DNA of 64,000 nucleotides from Lentilactobacillus parakefiri (GTDB lineage: Bacteria; Bacillota; Bacilli; Lactobacillales; Lactobacillaceae), in the NCBI RefSeq assembly GCF_002157585.1, contig NZ_BDGB01000044.1, positions 62,001 to 126,000 on the forward strand. The letters are read 5' to 3'. The notes below the pieces were generated by a model that saw only the letters and a program-made list of their open reading frames with translations, was not told where the DNA came from and made no database searches. A program made the translations under genes and the position numbers. Shown piece after piece: positions 41,875-49,543 of this stretch. Position 1 is the first letter of the stretch. Every line of letters starts with the position of its first letter.

Positions 41875-41907
41875 GCCTTGACGCAATAATTGGGCCAAGG
41901 CTTTTTT
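41875..41907 (+). terminator. Terminator of the DUF1149 gene
   Basis: GCCTTG (41875-41880) pairs with CAAGGC (41896-41901), followed by a T6 run. Confidence 0.75.
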
Positions 41908-42003
41908 ATTGTCCTTGTGGGCATCTCACGGTATTCATAACCAGAGAACTTCGTTAGAATATATCAATAAGTTAATCTCGAGCAGCATGAATTGGAGGAC
42001 GAT

Positions 42004-43944
42004 ATGAGCTACTTAGAGCTTCATAACATTAAAAAATCGTATTACCTTGCGAATCAGGAATTCCCGGTTCTGACCGGAATTGACCTCTCTTTTAATCAGG
42101 GAGAGTTTGTTTCGATTGTCGGTGAATCTGGTGGCGGCAAGACAACTTTGATGAACATCATCGGTGGCTTGGATAGTAATTATGCCGGCGACGTTGTTTT
42201 GAACGGTAAATCACTGCGGCATGACACCGCCAAACAGTTGGATGCCTATCGCCGGCAGACAATTGGCTTTATTTTTCAAAACTTTGATCTGATCAGTCAC
42301 CTAACCGTTTTTAATAACGTCATGGTGTCACTGCAGATGACCAAGCTTAGCCATAAGCAGCAAGAAGCCCGTGCCCGTCAGCTGCTTGAGCAGGTTGGTT
42401 TAAAAGACCATATGAAAAAGTACCCCAACCAGTTATCGGGCGGTCAAAAACAGCGAGTCGCAATTGCTCGAGCCTTGGCAAGCGACCCTGAGATTATCAT
42501 TGCAGATGAGCCAACTGGGGCTTTGGATAGTCAAAACACCCAGGAAATTTTGGCATTGCTTGATCAAATTGCCAAAGACGGCAAGTTAGTGATCACCGTC
42601 ACCCACTCGGAGACCGTGGCTAATCACGGGACACGAATTGTCCGGTTGGCCGATGGGAAAATCAGTGAAGATACGACGTTGAAGCCTGGCTACGAGAAAG
42701 CCCAAGCCAATGAGCTGGCAACCCACACTTTGAGATTTGGCGCCACCTTAAAAATGGCTTTGGAAAATATGCGCTATAACCTCAAACGAAATCTACTGAT
42801 TGTCTTTGGTGCCGCGATTGGTATCTTCAGCGTGATTGTCATGCTGGGATTGGGCAATGGGGTTCAGGGATACATCAACCATGAAATTTATTCACAGGTG
42901 AACCCCAACGCCGTCCAAGTGACGCAAAATGTCCCGATAAATTCCGACGTTGACATGGACAAGATTAGTATGAAGGCCAGTGATCGCAGTCGACTGGCGG
43001 CCATCAAGAATGTCCAAAGTGTTGATGACGGCTACTTCGTCCAAGGCGGAACCCAGTTGAGAATGGGCAAAAAGACCGCTTCAATTTCCTTTATGCAGAC
43101 CCACAATCCGACCATGCTGGCCAAAAGTATTTCTAAAGGCCAGGCACCCAAGAACGGCGAGATTATGCTGACTAAGGAGTATGCGCAGAAACTGAACAAA
43201 AAGCACCCGAATGCCCTGATTGGCAAGAAGGTGACCTTCTATCAGAATACGTTAAATGACAAAAAGCGACCGGTGATGTTGAGTAAGACACTCACCGTGA
43301 GCGGGATTGCCAAGGCCAGCACTGGCGCAACGTCAATTACCTACGATACGATGAAGGCGTTGTACAAATCAAAGGGGATTAAGATTCAGCCGAACTTTGT
43401 GACCGTTGAAATTAAGGGTGATGTGAAGAACGTCAAACCGGTTGAAAACAAGATTAAGGCCTTCAAGAATGATAAGAAAAAGGCTGCTTACCAGATTACC
43501 GGTGTCGGCGGTTTCGTCGATACCTTAAACACTTACATCACCTTGGCAGTGAACGTTCTGGCAACTATTGCCGGCATCTCGCTGTTGGTATCTGCCATCA
43601 TGATCATCGTGGTCCTCTACATCAGTGTGTCGGAGCGAACCAAGGAAATTGGAATTCTGCGTGCCTTGGGATCTTCGAAGGGAAGTATTCGAAACCTGTT
43701 CTTCTCTGAAGCCTTCTTCATTGGCCTGTTCTCGTCAGCTCTGGCAATTGCGTTGGCAGAATTACTGCAAGTGGTGGCTAATAACATCGCTCAACGAGGG
43801 ATCAACTATTCAATCATGCAGATCACCCCGGGAAATGTGATTTTTGGTTTTGTCGTCGCCATCGTCATTTCCTTGTTGGCAGCGTTAGCCCCAGCGGCCT
43901 CAGCTGCTCGATTGGATCCAATTGAGAGTTTGAGTTACGAATAA
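42004..43944 (+). CDS. MacB-type ABC transporter, ATP-binding and permease parts fused
   Basis: The protein has 646 residues. ATG 42004 follows GGAGG. The N-terminal ATPase has the Walker A motif GESGGGKT (residues 40-47), the signature LSGGQKQRVAIARALASD and Walker B IIIADEPTGALDS. From about residue 265 a membrane helix (NLLIVFGAAIGIFSVIVMLGLGNGV) leads to a large extracytoplasmic MacB-PCD domain (residues about 295-510), and three helices with the FtsX signature close the protein (VSERTKEIGILRALGSSKGSI). MacB-like exporters move antimicrobial peptides or lipoproteins by mechanotransmission. No adaptor or peptide gene is next to it. Confidence 0.92.
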   Translation: MSYLELHNIKKSYYLANQEFPVLTGIDLSFNQGEFVSIVGESGGGKTTLMNIIGGLDSNYAGDVVLNGKSLRHDTAKQLDAYRRQTIGFIFQNFDLISHLTVFNNVMVSLQMTKLSHKQQEARARQLLEQVGLKDHMKKYPNQLSGGQKQRVAIARALASDPEIIIADEPTGALDSQNTQEILALLDQIAKDGKLVITVTHSETVANHGTRIVRLADGKISEDTTLKPGYEKAQANELATHTLRFGATLKMALENMRYNLKRNLLIVFGAAIGIFSVIVMLGLGNGVQGYINHEIYSQVNPNAVQVTQNVPINSDVDMDKISMKASDRSRLAAIKNVQSVDDGYFVQGGTQLRMGKKTASISFMQTHNPTMLAKSISKGQAPKNGEIMLTKEYAQKLNKKHPNALIGKKVTFYQNTLNDKKRPVMLSKTLTVSGIAKASTGATSITYDTMKALYKSKGIKIQPNFVTVEIKGDVKNVKPVENKIKAFKNDKKKAAYQITGVGGFVDTLNTYITLAVNVLATIAGISLLVSAIMIIVVLYISVSERTKEIGILRALGSSKGSIRNLFFSEAFFIGLFSSALAIALAELLQVVANNIAQRGINYSIMQITPGNVIFGFVVAIVISLLAALAPAASAARLDPIESLSYE

Positions 43945-43966
43945 TCACTTAATTTAGAAGTTCAGT

Positions 43967-44000
43967 AAGCCCTCTCGTAAATAAAACGTGGGGGCTTTTT
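43967..44000 (+). terminator. Terminator of the MacB-like gene
   Basis: AAGCCC (43967-43972) pairs with GGGGCTT (43991-43997) around a loop, followed by TTTTT. Confidence 0.65.
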
Positions 44001-44036
44001 CGTATATCTTAAATGTGTTGATCAAACCAAGTCCAT

Positions 44037-44055
44037 GTTATAATTGCGTTATAAC
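44037..44055. promoter_or_regulatory. Inverted repeat in the promoter of the AbrB-like/RelE-like pair
   Basis: GTTATAA (44037-44043) and TTATAAC (44049-44055) form a perfect 7-bp inverted repeat. It overlaps the -10 region TATAAT (44039-44044); a -35-like TTGATC lies at 44018-44023. It is a likely operator for autorepression by the antitoxin complex. Confidence 0.5.
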
Positions 44056-44075
44056 CTGGGAAGGGAGGAGTTCGA

Positions 44076-44327
44076 ATGGCTAAAGTGAAGGTTCGAAAAA
44101 TCGGTAATTCACTTGGAGTTCTTTTGCCTAAGGAAAGCGGGGTTCAAGAGGGCGACGAGCTGGAGTACACCCATGAGGGGGAGAAGATTATTTTAGATAC
44201 CCAAGAAGCACAAAACGCAAGGGTTAGAGAAATCGTTGAAAATAGCTTTAAAGATTTTGAAACTGGAAATGTCTTGACTGAAGATGATATGGTTCGCATC
44301 TTTGGTAAATATGGTTGGCATAAATGA
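44076..44327 (+). CDS. AbrB/MazE-type antitoxin
   Basis: The protein has 83 residues. The ATG follows AAGGGAGGAG. The swapped-hairpin DNA-binding domain is MAKVKVRKIGNSLGVLLPKE...DELEYTHEGEKIIL. The C-terminal tail (residues 47-83), EIVENSFKDFETGNVLTEDDMVRIFGKYGWHK, would bind the toxin. The stop overlaps the toxin ATG by four bases (ATGA), the usual sign of a linked pair. The partner is RelE-like rather than MazF-like, a mixed pairing. Confidence 0.82.
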   Translation: MAKVKVRKIGNSLGVLLPKESGVQEGDELEYTHEGEKIILDTQEAQNARVREIVENSFKDFETGNVLTEDDMVRIFGKYGWHK

Positions 44328-44641
44328 TGGATCAATATGAATTGTCATTTTCAACAGATTTTGAACGAAGTCTGAAACAGACAATTGCAAGCTGGGAAAG
44401 CATTGGGATTGATGCTGACAAAATTCGAAGTTTTGTATCGGATATTAATGCCGCAGTGGCTTCGTTAAAGCAACTTCCCAACCGGTTCGCATACGTTCAT
44501 GGAAAATATCATATCCCGATCCCGACTAGACAAATTATGATTGGGGATCATTACGCTATCTTGTATCGTGTGAAGAAAACGATACAAATAGTTGAAATCG
44601 GTCCTATTTTCAATTTAAAGCAGATGAACTTGACATTTTAG
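44324..44641 (+). CDS. RelE/ParE-type toxin
   Basis: The protein has 105 residues and begins MMDQYELSFSTDFERSLKQTIASWESIGIDADKIRSFVSDINAAVASLKQLPNRFAYVHGKYHIPIPTRQIMIGDHYAILYRVKKTIQIVEIG. The beta-alpha-alpha-beta order and the ending with Y.ILYRV..TI.IVEIG are those of RelE/ParE-like toxins. RelE acts on ribosome-bound mRNA and ParE on gyrase; catalytic residues do not settle which this is. Its ATG is inside the antitoxin stop. Confidence 0.75.
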   Translation: MMDQYELSFSTDFERSLKQTIASWESIGIDADKIRSFVSDINAAVASLKQLPNRFAYVHGKYHIPIPTRQIMIGDHYAILYRVKKTIQIVEIGPIFNLKQMNLTF

Positions 44642-44666
44642 ATTCTCCTGATGGGTCAACACTTAT

Positions 44667-44695
44667 AGGGCAGCGTTAATAGACGCTGTCCTTTT
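44667..44695 (+). terminator. Terminator of the toxin-antitoxin unit
   Basis: AGGGCAGCGT (44667-44676) pairs with ACGCTGTCCT (44682-44691), followed by a short T-run (CCTTTTA). Confidence 0.7.
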
Positions 44696-44781
44696 ATCGT
44701 GGCATTGACAACCAATCAATTCGGTATACAATACTACATAAATAGTATTGAAAACTACCTAAATATCAAAGGAGACTCAAA

Positions 44782-45648
44782 ATGTCCGAAAAGATTGCTA
44801 TTCTTGCTGATTCCGGTTCTGATGTGCCGAAAGAATTACTCAAGCAATACAATAATATTGAAGTTGCCCCAATGCTGGTGATTATGGCTGGCGAGGAGTA
44901 CCGTGATAATGTTGATATTACCCCGGAACAGTTTTATGCCCGGCTGGGTGAAGCCGACCAGTTTCCCAAGACCGCTGCGCCCACTCAAGGAAGTGTTGAG
45001 GCCCACGTTGCCAGTTTGAAGGAACGTGGTTTCAACCGAATTATCGGGATTACCGTTTCCGCACACCTCTCGACAACGTTTGGCATTTTTACGAATGTCG
45101 CCCGGGAAAACGCCGACATCAAGATGGAAGTCATTAATACCAGAAATATCGGAATTGGTAGTGGCCTGTTTGCCGTCTACGCTGAAGAAATGATCGATAG
45201 CGGTCAGACGTTTGACGAAACCATTCAGTTCCTCAAACAGTCAGTTGAAGACAGCCGGACATTTTTCTACATTCCCAGCCTGAAATATTTGCGGGCAGGC
45301 GGTCGAATTGGCCGGGTCGCTGGGTTGATTGGCTCGGTGCTCAACATCAAGCCAGTGATCGCAACCGATTCGGAAGGAATCTATTTTCCTGTGGCTAAGG
45401 CCCGTTCTGAGCAAAAAGCCATCTCGAAAATGGTCAAGCTGGTGGCTGATGTGATTGCCAGCCATAAAAGCGTTCGAGTGGGGGTCGCCAACGGAGCCGA
45501 CGTCCCGTTGCAGGAAAAAGTCTTTGACCGCTTGCACTCGGCCTTCCCGCAACTTAAAATATATCGAGGAAGCATTTCGCCTGCGTTGGGTGTCCACACC
45601 GGTCCCGGTTTGGTTGGGATTGGGGTTCAAGTAGGCGAAGGCAAGTAA
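44782..45648 (+). CDS. DegV family fatty-acid-binding protein
   Basis: The protein has 288 residues. The ATG follows AAAGGAGA. It begins MSEKIAILADSGSDVPKEL, where the SGSD is the first fatty-acid-site segment, followed by KTAAPTQGSVEAH and GITVSAHLSTTFGIF. GGRIGRVAGLIGSVLNIKPVI closes the ligand tunnel, then LGVHTGPGLVGIGVQ. DegV-like proteins (FakB type) bind fatty acids for phosphorylation by FakA and entry into phospholipid. In intact FakB the second motif is often SGLSGT; here it is SAHLSTT. It is likely in a transcript with the DUF1836 gene that follows 15 nt after it. Confidence 0.9.
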   Translation: MSEKIAILADSGSDVPKELLKQYNNIEVAPMLVIMAGEEYRDNVDITPEQFYARLGEADQFPKTAAPTQGSVEAHVASLKERGFNRIIGITVSAHLSTTFGIFTNVARENADIKMEVINTRNIGIGSGLFAVYAEEMIDSGQTFDETIQFLKQSVEDSRTFFYIPSLKYLRAGGRIGRVAGLIGSVLNIKPVIATDSEGIYFPVAKARSEQKAISKMVKLVADVIASHKSVRVGVANGADVPLQEKVFDRLHSAFPQLKIYRGSISPALGVHTGPGLVGIGVQVGEGK

Positions 45649-45663
45649 AGAAGGAGGGGTTCG

Positions 45664-46179
45664 ATGCCAAAAACGACCACCGAGCTTCAGATTAAATTAC
45701 CGATGTGGGATGAGTTGCCGGCATTTTCGCTGCATTTAGACCAGCTGCTGGACCTGACCAATGAGTACCTGCAGCCAATTATTGGTGAGCAAATTACCAA
45801 GACGATGCTCCATAATTATTTCAAGGCCAAGATTCTCGTGCCGCCGGTGAAAAAGAAGTATCAGCGGACCCAGCTGGCCGGAGCGATTGTGGTGGGACTG
45901 TTGAAGAACATTTTTTCGCTCAACGAGGTCAAGGCTGGGCTCATGTCGATTCTGGGAAATGGCACCCCAAAGACCGGCTATAACAATTTTGTGGTGATGT
46001 TTAACGAGCAGGCTGCCAAGGCGGGCAAGGAATTGTCGGATCCCACCAGCTTGGAATTGACTTCGGCTAGCCAACCGACTTTGATGCAGTATGATGCCGT
46101 TCAGTCGATTTTGTTTTGGCTGTCGGCGAAGAATCGGCTGCAGGAATTGATGAAGCAACAAGATCGTGATGGCGCTTAG
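45664..46179 (+). CDS. DUF1836 protein (HTH-like)
   Basis: The protein has 171 residues. ATG 45664 follows AAGGAGGGG. It matches DUF1836: LPMWDELPAFSLHLDQLLDLTNEYLQPIIGEQITKTMLHNYFKAKILVPPVKKKYQRTQLAGAIVVGLLKNIFSLNEVKAGL. The short basic KKKYQRTQLA segment after a helix pair is typical of these MerR-like predicted regulators. The C-terminus is helical and less conserved. It lies in the degV transcript. Confidence 0.78.
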   Translation: MPKTTTELQIKLPMWDELPAFSLHLDQLLDLTNEYLQPIIGEQITKTMLHNYFKAKILVPPVKKKYQRTQLAGAIVVGLLKNIFSLNEVKAGLMSILGNGTPKTGYNNFVVMFNEQAAKAGKELSDPTSLELTSASQPTLMQYDAVQSILFWLSAKNRLQELMKQQDRDGA

Positions 46180-46304
46180 GCGTTTGTCACGGTTTTTATG
46201 ACCCCATCTGCAGAAAAAATCTTTATCGTTTCGGAAATCTTTGCCGTCAAGTATACTTGATCTATGAAGTGTATGTTTCTGGAAAAGATCTTGAAGGTGG
46301 GTGG

Positions 46305-46556
46305 ATGGCCGAAGATCATCGTACGTTTGACAACTTGGGTAATCGAATTGAGAACCAAGGCTTGAAGTTAGAAAATCAGTTAACTAAGTTTGATGGGAAG
46401 ATGGATCTAACTAATGAAAGGATTGATGGCCTAAATAACCAAGTCGAACAAGTATCGGCAAAGATGGAGAAGCTTCAAACAGCCATTTACACGGCAATTT
46501 TGATTCCGTTGTTATTAACCCTGCTGACGGTTCTGCTGACCGCATTTTTAAAATAG
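46305..46556 (+). CDS. Small coiled-coil protein with C-terminal membrane anchor
   Basis: The protein has 83 residues. ATG 46305 is preceded by GAAGGTGGG at 4-5 nt; earlier in-frame codons lack a ribosome site. Residues 5-55 form a regular heptad coil (FDNLGNRIENQGLKLENQLTKFDGKMDLTNERIDGLNNQVEQVSAKMEKL). The rest is a single hydrophobic helix (AIYTAILIPLLLTLLTVLLTAFLK). It resembles the phage XhlA or small membrane-coil family. No phage context is present. Confidence 0.55.
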   Translation: MAEDHRTFDNLGNRIENQGLKLENQLTKFDGKMDLTNERIDGLNNQVEQVSAKMEKLQTAIYTAILIPLLLTLLTVLLTAFLK

Positions 46557-46568
46557 TGAATACAAAAC

Positions 46569-46601
46569 GGACTTGAAGCCATCACAGCTTCAAGTCCTTT
46601 C
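46569..46601. terminator. Convergent terminator
   Basis: GGACTTGAAGC pairs with GCTTCAAGTCC across a 7-nt loop (CATCACA), followed by TTTCC. It lies between convergent genes. Confidence 0.75.
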
Positions 46602-46610
46602 CATCTCTAT

Positions 46611-47027
46611 TTACTTAATTCGCAATAATACCAACCCATGATCGGCAATTGTCCAGATGACCGGCATGTGCTGAATGGCGGCGGGGAACTGACTCCAGTG
46701 GCCTTCCGGACTCTTTAATTTGTCGGTTAATGCCTGATCGGCTGGCGTCAGTTGCAGGTGCTTTGCGTCAACGTTGTCAATCGTGTAAAGCATGTACAAG
46801 TCAAACTCATTCTTGGGGATATTAGTCTGGCCAGTTGCCGGATCGTACTGGTAGGTCCCCGGTTCCACCTCCACGTCAAACTGCGGGGTGGCCCCTTCGT
46901 ACAAGTGGGGTTCTTCCAGCGCATGCTGCTTCATGGGATCCTGGTCGCCGCTAATCAGGCTGAAACAGACTAGAGCCATTCCAAAACAGCCGATTGCGAT
47001 GATAAATAAGAAACCATAAGTTTGCAT
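46611..47027 (-). CDS. Single-helix membrane protein of unknown function
   Basis: The protein has 138 residues. ATG 47027 is chosen because GGGGGG lies 7 nt upstream; TTG 47033 is closer to that site. The N-terminal helix is YGFLFIIAIGCFGMALVCFSLIS, followed by a soluble extracytoplasmic part (QFDVEVEPGTYQYDPATGQTNIPKNEFDLYMLYTIDNVDAKHLQLTPADQALTDKL). It ends ADHGLVLLRIK. No family is recognised; it may be a surface-held beta-domain. It faces the tenA riboswitch region. Confidence 0.5.
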   Translation of the reverse strand: MQTYGFLFIIAIGCFGMALVCFSLISGDQDPMKQHALEEPHLYEGATPQFDVEVEPGTYQYDPATGQTNIPKNEFDLYMLYTIDNVDAKHLQLTPADQALTDKLKSPEGHWSQFPAAIQHMPVIWTIADHGLVLLRIK

Positions 47028-47186
47028 GATCAATCCCCCCCATGTTCATTAGTCCTTAATTATAGAATAATTCGACCCCGGATAGGTAGCATTCCTTCCA
47101 GAAATGAGTGGGACCGCCGGCTGCCAAACTGATGGTTGTATTCCCACCCAAAATCGCTATAATCAAAACTGTAAACCAAATAATAA

Positions 47187-47262
47187 GTGGTCTGGGGTGC
47201 CCCAACGGCTGAGATGATACCCATGGAACCTGATACAGTTAGGACTGTCGCAGGAAGACCGA
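47187..47262 (+). promoter_or_regulatory. TPP riboswitch (THI element) of tenA
   Basis: The helix GGTCT / AGACC closes the element. GGGGTGC, GGCTGAGATGATAC, CATGGAACCTGATACAGTTAGG and ACTGTCGCAGGAAG carry the conserved THI-box bases. It is a compact version about 76 nt long. The terminator at 47307 is the expression platform. Confidence 0.93.
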
Positions 47263-47306
47263 TCTAAATGTTTTAATGATGGAAAAATACCAGTCATCAA
47301 ACACAC

Positions 47307-47342
47307 AAAGATCAGGGGGTCTAGTCGTCCCTGATCTTTTTT
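47307..47342 (+). terminator. Terminator of the tenA riboswitch
   Basis: AAAGATCAGGG (47307-47317) pairs with CCCTGATCTTT, followed by a T-run. It lies 45 nt after the aptamer, the normal spacing for premature termination when TPP is bound. Confidence 0.85.
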
Positions 47343-47377
47343 GTCGTCAGCACCCCGCCACGACAGGAGGAACTATC

Positions 47378-48094
47378 ATGTCATTATCCCAAGATATTTT
47401 GTTTGAAGCTCAACCTTACCTGATTGCCAACGAGAAACACCCCTTTGTCCAGGGAATTATCAAAGGTCAATTATCACCCGATCAGTTGCGCTACTACGAT
47501 GAGCAGGACATTGCCTTTGAGTACAATGAAGTCGCTGTCATCAACGCACTGATCAATTACAGTACGACCACTGACCAGGTCTTGCTGTTCCACAAGCGCC
47601 AGGACATGCAGCTGCACATGCTGGATGACTGGCTCAAACGGGAACCGAAATCGATGCCCCACGACTGGGAATCACTGAAGCAAACGCCCATTCAGCCGAT
47701 TAATCAGATGTACCGCCAACACATGGCAGCCACGATTCAGACTCACAGCGTCCTGCAGATTTTGCCGTCGTTTGCCGCAGGAGAATGGATGTACGTCGAA
47801 CTGGGGAAGTTTGTTGCGACCCAGATCAGGGTCAAGGAAGAGCCGTTTCAAAGTTTCCTTTCGATGAGTGGGGATGACTTCTTGGGCCCTAAAGGCTACA
47901 TTCAGCAATTCTTTGACATCATCGATCACGAGGCCGAATCGGCCAGCCCGCGTGAGCAGGAGCAAGCAAAGCAGACATTTTTGAAGAGCTGCCTGTTGGA
48001 GTGGTATTTCTGGGACGCTGCTTATAAGCAGATTACTTGGGATGATTGGAAGAAAAATGCGTTAGGTGGCAAGGACGGTGTGAAGTTGTCGTGA
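47378..48094 (+). CDS. tenA: TenA-like thiaminase II / pyrimidine-salvage hydrolase
   Basis: The protein has 238 residues. ATG 47378 follows CAGGAGGAAC. Motifs are LRYYDEQDIAFEYNEVAVIN, with the aspartate of the EQD segment in the position of B. subtilis Asp44, and SCLLEWYFWDAAYKQ, where the Glu matches Glu205. The loop where thiaminase II of B. subtilis has its catalytic Cys135 reads SFAAGEWMYVELG here, without a Cys. This resembles the Cys-less TenA_E group, whose members salvage other pyrimidine breakdown products. The gene is controlled by a TPP riboswitch, so thiamine supply governs it. Confidence 0.88.
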   Translation: MSLSQDILFEAQPYLIANEKHPFVQGIIKGQLSPDQLRYYDEQDIAFEYNEVAVINALINYSTTTDQVLLFHKRQDMQLHMLDDWLKREPKSMPHDWESLKQTPIQPINQMYRQHMAATIQTHSVLQILPSFAAGEWMYVELGKFVATQIRVKEEPFQSFLSMSGDDFLGPKGYIQQFFDIIDHEAESASPREQEQAKQTFLKSCLLEWYFWDAAYKQITWDDWKKNALGGKDGVKLS

Positions 48095-48180
48095 AGAAGA
48101 TAAATAGCTTGACGGGATGTGTGAATCGAATATAATATTTGCAAGAAATGGGTATTACGCAATAAAAAGAGGCGACTTCA

Positions 48181-48441
48181 TTGGCATTGGATATGAAAAA
48201 TAAGACGATTTCTACGAGAGTTAACGAAAAAATAGCAAAGAAAGCAAAGCAAAATTTAGCTGATGTCGGAATCACAGTTTCAGAATATCTTCGATTGGCA
48301 CTGATCTCAGCAGCAGAAGATGGTGTGAGTGATTTGTTGAACTCTCCAGAAGCAATGCAAGCGAAATTTGAAGCTGAACATGGTCAGACCATCAGCATTG
48401 GCAGCGTTGAAGATTACAAACGGTGGTCGGAGAGTTTATGA
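48181..48441 (+). CDS. RelB/DinJ-type antitoxin, orphan
   Basis: The protein has 86 residues. TTG 48181 has GAGGCG 6 nt upstream, and a TATAAT-like box lies near 48131. The ribbon-helix-helix part is MKNKTISTRVNEKIAKKAKQNLADVGITVSEYLRLALISAAE, near-identical in style to the intact antitoxin at 56544 (NKTISTRVTEEVSDRAKANLAKEGLTVSEYVRLALIKAA). The tail has DLLNSPEAMQAKFEAEHGQTISIGSVEDYKRW. The expected toxin gene is reduced to a 10-codon stub (48438). Confidence 0.8.
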   Translation: MALDMKNKTISTRVNEKIAKKAKQNLADVGITVSEYLRLALISAAEDGVSDLLNSPEAMQAKFEAEHGQTISIGSVEDYKRWSESL

Positions 48442-48470
48442 TTCAATTTCAAATTAAAGTAACCGGGTAA
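48438..48470 (+). pseudogene. Ten-codon stub of a RelE/YafQ-type toxin
   Basis: ATG 48438 overlaps the antitoxin stop (ATGA). The frame reads MIQFQIKVTG then stop. That matches the first residues expected of a YafQ/RelE toxin (MIQF.IK.T), after which no toxin-like sequence continues in any frame. A hairpin terminator begins 40 bp later. The toxin body has been lost by deletion or was replaced by unrelated sequence. Confidence 0.45.
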
Positions 48471-48513
48471 ATCATGCGTGTTAAAATGATTGCTCTTAAA
48501 TCGTTTAAATCAT

Positions 48514-48562
48514 AAAAATGAGCTGTATCTCCTAATTGTGGTTGGAGGTACAGCTCATTTTT
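48514..48562 (+). terminator. Strong terminator after the orphan antitoxin
   Basis: AAAAATGAGCTGTATCTCC (48514-48532) pairs with GGAGGTACAGCTCATTTTT (48544-48562), with one mismatch. Confidence 0.85.
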
Positions 48563-48647
48563 GGCTGAGGGTGAGTGCTATTAAGTTGGCTCGGAATACA
48601 GAAGCCTCAATGTTACTTGGACAAATGTCTTCTACAAGCCAGGTACG

Positions 48648-49196
48648 CTATCCGTTGACATGTCCTGCAAAACTCGGCATAAACGCACTACTAATCGTCT
48701 CAACGTCAACGTTTTGTCCTGGCTGTGGTGCGGCAACAAATTGGTTATTGCCGATATAAATGGCAACGTGGTGAGTGGCACCTGCATCGCCCCAGAATAA
48801 CAGGTCACCTGGCTGAGCTTCGGAAACGGCCTCCTTAGTGACGTGGCTTTCCTGAGTCACGGTATAGTGCCCAAGGCTGATCCCGGCGGCCTTTTGATAG
48901 ACATAGTCGGTTAGCCCTGAGCAGTCCATGCCTTGGAGTGATTCACCGCCCCAGACGTAGGGGATATTTTGAGTTGCCAGCTGTTTAGCCAAACTGACCA
49001 CGGCATCAGCTTTAGAATCATTACTGTTGACCGTTGCCTTTGGTGTGCCGGCATTTGGATTGTAGTAATTGGTGCTGCTTTGTTGATTATCCGTTGGGTT
49101 GGTATTTTGATAAGTATCTGCGTTGGCAGTTGTGACCGCGCCGCCCATGATGGCACCGGCAGCCGCAAAGCTTAAAATAAGTTTCGTGAATTTCAA
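48648..49196 (-). CDS. NlpC/P60 peptidoglycan endopeptidase
   Basis: The protein has 182 residues. TTG 49196 has GAGGTG at 6 nt. The signal peptide is MKFTKLILSFAAAGAIMGGAVTTANA (residues 1-26), then a Thr/Asn/Ser-rich linker. The catalytic domain has the Cys in LQGMDCSGLTDYVYQKAAG, His in ATHHVAIYIG and a third polar residue near PQPGQNV. It cleaves the D-gamma-glutamyl to diamino acid bond of the peptide stem. It is secreted and has no wall-binding domain. The gene is a single unit, convergent with the orphan antitoxin. Confidence 0.92.
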   Translation of the reverse strand: MKFTKLILSFAAAGAIMGGAVTTANADTYQNTNPTDNQQSSTNYYNPNAGTPKATVNSNDSKADAVVSLAKQLATQNIPYVWGGESLQGMDCSGLTDYVYQKAAGISLGHYTVTQESHVTKEAVSEAQPGDLLFWGDAGATHHVAIYIGNNQFVAAPQPGQNVDVETISSAFMPSFAGHVNG

Positions 49197-49477
49197 TGAA
49201 GACACCTCGTTTATATATTTGGTAGGCTCATCATAAGCCGGCAACTTTTCAGGGAAGTTACAGAAGTTTTGGGATCTATTAACGAAAGATGTCAGATTGA
49301 AATCGACTTCAAGATTTGGTTGCGAAAGGTTAAAGAATTTTATTGCAACGTTGACTTTGCCGGTTGAAGTCTGATGGAAGGAACGGAAACAGTCACCATA
49401 TTTTATAAAATTTACTATATTATTTATATTTTTCTCTAAATTAGTAAAAACCTCAGCAAAAGTGTTGATTATCAGTA

Positions 49478-49491
49478 AGAAAACGCTTACA
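49478..49491 (+). promoter_or_regulatory. cre site in the promoter of the HPr paralogue
   Basis: AGAAAACGCTTACA matches the CcpA consensus at all but the first base. It sits just downstream of a -35-like TTGATT (49465-49470) and overlaps the -10 region (TACACT or TATAAA), where CcpA binding would repress. Confidence 0.65.
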
Positions 49492-49543
49492 CTATAAAAT
49501 AAATTTGATTAGTCACTATACTTTTAACAAAGAGGGAAATATC

